A stretch of DNA of 64,000 bases from Lepus europaeus (Eukaryota; Chordata; Mammalia; Lagomorpha; Leporidae). The notes beneath the pieces were generated by a model, which was not told the DNA's origin, did not search any database, and saw nothing but the letters and a program-made list of their open reading frames with translations. The DNA lies in assembly GCF_033115175.1 (NCBI RefSeq), contig NC_084850.1, positions 105,445,939 to 105,509,938 of the forward strand, read 5' to 3'. How positions within the stretch are numbered: the first letter of the stretch is position 1; each line of letters opens with the position of its first letter. Below, in pieces: positions 60,075 to 64,000 of the stretch. Made by a program: the position numbers and the translations under genes.

Positions 60075-60645
60075 AAATAGGGGAGAAGTTGGTAAACCAG
60101 TATGAAGGGGAAAAATAAGCTTTTCCCTCATCCCTCATAAATTCATAGTTGGGACAGACTTCTGCAGCAAAAGAGAAGTTAACAAGAAAACGTTTATTAA
60201 TGCATGCAGTGCACAGCACATGGGAGAAACCTCAGTGAAAAGTAACTCAAGGCAGTGGTTTAGGAATGCAGCTAATATAGTACATCCAACAAAGAACAAT
60301 AAATTTTAGAGAAGTGACAAGACAAAGGAAAGCAGTCCCAGGCTTCCAAAGGCAGGAAACTGTGGGAAGGTAAATATCTGGAAAGGCACTAATGGAGTAA
60401 AATCTGCTCTGCCTTCTTAGAGCTAATAAAGGGTTGTCTCCAATACAGGAGAATTTACATCTTACATCCTATATGTAGATGGGAAATGGGGGAGGAGAGA
60501 AACACCTTTTCTCTCTGTAAATTTCTGTCCTGTTTTTAGATGAGCAGAGGGAAGACAGAGAGCTTTCTCCCCACCCCCAACTTAATTGTCTTCAGCTCAA
60601 CAATCCTCAATATTTTGGGGAGGCATGTTTTAGTTTCCCACAGGT
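60075..60645 (-). repeat. Old LTR, ERVL/MLT2-like
   Basis: On the - strand it starts TGTGGGAAACTAAAACATGCC, passes through gacaattaagttgggg and gagacaacccttt, and has AATAAA at 60,193-60,198. The order of blocks fits an MLT2-type LTR as I remember it. No internal viral sequence is next to it. Confidence 0.55.
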
Positions 60646-60654
60646 AATTTCAGT

Positions 60655-60900
60655 TAGACAGGAGCAATAAGTTCTGGTGATCTGTTTCAAAGCAGGATGA
60701 CTAGTTAATACTAATATACTGTATATTTCAAAAACAGTTAAAATGGTGGATTTTACATGTTCTAACTATAAAGAAATGATAAATATTTGAGGTGATAGAC
60801 ATCCTAATTAGCCTGATTTGATCATTCTACAGGATATACATATATTGAGACATCACATTGTACCCTATAAATTATTATTTATCAACTGCAAAGAAAGCTA
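60655..60900 (+). mobile_element. Ancient L1 3' end
   Basis: Contains aaagaaatgataaatatttgagg, ctgatttgatcattctacag and catcacattgtaccctataa, the end of an old L1 (L1MA-like). Confidence 0.75.
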
Positions 60901-62003
60901 ATGAATAAATGCAGATTAGAACATCATTCTCTAGGAGCTACCTAAATAACCCCATTGACATCTGGAAGGGTCCTGCTATACATATCACAGTAAATAATGC
61001 CAAATAAATGAGAAAGGCATATGTCACCCAAGGAAAAGGAAGCATCTATGTTCTTCCATTCAGAGTTAGATTAGTCTTATCTAACATTCTGCTGGAACCT
61101 GTACCCTAGTCTCTTGCTTTTATCTGGAATAGAGCAGCTAATGCTAAACTACCAAAAACAACGTATAGCCTTTCTTTCCCTATGTAGTTAGAGGTAAAGG
61201 GGATGCGTTATTCCTATGGTCATTATATTGTAAGCACCTGCCCATCTCAGGGAAGCTGGTACTATTTCTCATCTTTTACAGTCAGTGAAGTGGTTATAAA
61301 ATGTATTGTTAGCAGTCCATTAGCTCAGTCTGCTTTCTAAATCCCTTTGGACATGGGTCTGCTGTTTTGGACTCTGGAAATTTCCTTCAACGATATGATA
61401 TGCATGAGCTCACCTCTCCCTCTGGCAAGAGGCATGCATTTCCCAGGAGCAAAGAGGAAAACACTGGTGTCTAAAAGTCGCTGGACTCCACTGAAGCTGT
61501 GTTATTTTGTGAAGGTATGGTAGAAAAAAATAACTTTTGTTTGCATAGTTTTTGAGGAGGGCCAAAGGGAAGGCAACTGGGAGGCTGGGCTCTCCTTAGC
61601 AGGTCCTTTGTAAAGGGTCTGTTTCTCTTTCTGGATTCCTAGCTCCCAACAGGCAGAGCAACTGTGTGTTGGGATGAGCGGAGAGAAGGGCTCTCCTCTA
61701 CTGTACACAGAACCATCCTGCACCATCTCTGTACTTCCACAGGTAAGGGAAACACTGTTGGTGAAGGGTAACTATGGAGAAGCCAATCAGAAAATTCATG
61801 CTATCCACTCAAGGCCTGGCTCCACTCTGACCTGTGCTTTCGAATTGGCCAGCCATCTTCTACCCCAGGGTAACAACTAACATTTTCTATGTGTCAGATA
61901 TTTTAAATGGAGGAAAAAGTCAATTTTTGGAAACCTGAACTGATAGGTTTTATAGGATAAAGTGAAACCAACCTGCTTATTAATATTTCTTAAATTAATA
62001 AGC
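60901..62003. other. MAOA intron 9, middle part, no gene
   Basis: Nothing clearly recognised. A possible MIR scrap lies near 61,265-61,300. Confidence 0.4.
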
Positions 62004-62525
62004 TGTGTGGGTTCTTGCCATGAATTCAGAGAAGAATTCTGAATACTGGCTCAAACAGACCAGATGACATGGTAAGTTTTTTAAGCTTTTATTCAGTGAG
62101 AGAAATGCATAGGAGAGTGAGGGCTCTATCTAAAGGAGAAAGGGAAGTCTGGAAATTAAGTTGGAATCCATACCAAGCAGAAAGCAGGCCAAGAGCCACT
62201 TGCAGCAAATGTTTGGTTATGAGCAGTTACTAGCAGCTTATCACGGGCAGTGAATGGAAGGCAGAGAACTGGAGGCCAGAAGGCCATGCACCCCAAAGGC
62301 ACAGGGCAACAAGGGGATCCAGGGCAGTGAAGGAAAATAAGGGAAGGGCCCACTATCCTCCATGCCTTTTATCCACTTCCAAAGGGGAGTGGTTAATTAG
62401 TCTGATTGGCAGGTGGGTGTGCAGGTGTGGTTAGGTAGGGGCATGAGATCACACAGGGGGCATGGTGGAGACTGTGGTCTCCAGCTTACAGACCTCATCA
62501 ATTTTATCCTAACTGCCTGCCTACA
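62004..62525 (-). repeat. Solo LTR
   Basis: On the - strand it runs from about TGTAGGCAGGCAG to AACCCACACA, giving TG/CA ends. It holds a gactaattaacc element, a TATA-like gataaaagg near 62,366-62,373 and AATAAAAGC at 62,088-62,093, followed by a U5-like region. No internal viral genes flank it. No clear target-site duplication, so it is not recent. It lies in MAOA intron 9, in the same direction as the gene. Confidence 0.65.
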
Positions 62526-62881
62526 TTATTAGCAGTCAGTTTTCATTCCAGAATGGGTGCAAACATTCTGTCTCTAGGCAAATTTGGCTATCATATCATC
62601 TGTCCAGCTGTTTTTTTTTTACTTCCTCAATACATAAATTGTATGGGAGAAAAAAAATGATGTGCACAAGCACAAGGTAGTGTTAATTTTGGTAAAGTTT
62701 CCCAGTGTTCTCATACCACCCACAAACATTACTATAATATTTTAATCCATGGAAATATAATACAGTTTTATAGGGTTATTTATCATTGTCCTAACTCAAT
62801 TCCAAAACAATATACTTGGCTAGGTTCTATACCAATCTACCAATACAATCTGGAAAATGAAGAATTCCTTGCTCTAACTTA

Positions 62882-63961
<1,080 letters not shown>

Positions 63962-64000
63962 CTAAAATACACATAAGCAAAATATCATGTTAAGTAGTGA

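Overview
This is mammalian nuclear DNA, almost certainly from a lagomorph and most likely European rabbit. The coding exons are those of two paralogous monoamine oxidase genes. The non-coding DNA is packed with the tRNA-derived C-type SINE typical of lagomorphs: a tRNA-like head of the ggccggcgc type, a body of about 250 bp, a CT-rich microsatellite and a short A-rich tail. I count about 45 copies, roughly one per 1.4 kb.

Layout. Positions 1-19,12x hold the 3' end of MAOB on the + strand: exons 11-15, the stop codon at 18,266-18,268 and a single polyadenylation signal at 19,098. Positions 48,305-64,000 hold the 3' end of MAOA on the - strand: exons 15 back to 8, with the stop codon at 50,650-50,652 and two candidate polyadenylation signals. 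The genes therefore converge tail to tail. Their exons 11-14 have identical lengths (58, 98, 112 and 63 bp) and phases, as expected for an ancient inverted gene duplication. The roughly 29 kb between the 3' ends contains no gene that I can support.

Mobile elements. The gap between the genes carries a 4.7 kb endogenous retrovirus on the - strand (28,858-33,547). It has 364-bp LTRs, 6-bp target-site duplications, a tRNA-Lys-type primer binding site and heavily decayed gag, pol and env remnants. Other elements are four lagomorph L1 3' ends (one with a 5' inversion), older L1 fragments, a solo LTR and an older LTR in MAOA intron 9, two Tigger-type (MER2-like) DNA transposon remnants and several MIR fragments.

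How the genes work. MAOA and MAOB encode FAD-containing amine oxidases anchored in the outer mitochondrial membrane by a C-terminal helix. They deaminate monoamine neurotransmitters and dietary amines. The visible exons hold the covalent-flavin cysteine (Cys397 in MAOB, Cys406 in MAOA), both aromatic-cage tyrosines and the membrane tail. The MAOA exons also hold Lys305 and Ile335. Ile335, together with the C-terminal sequences, decides which gene is A and which is B. I found no sign of a new biological system. The points worth a second look concern retroelement biology and the inverted paralogous exons.
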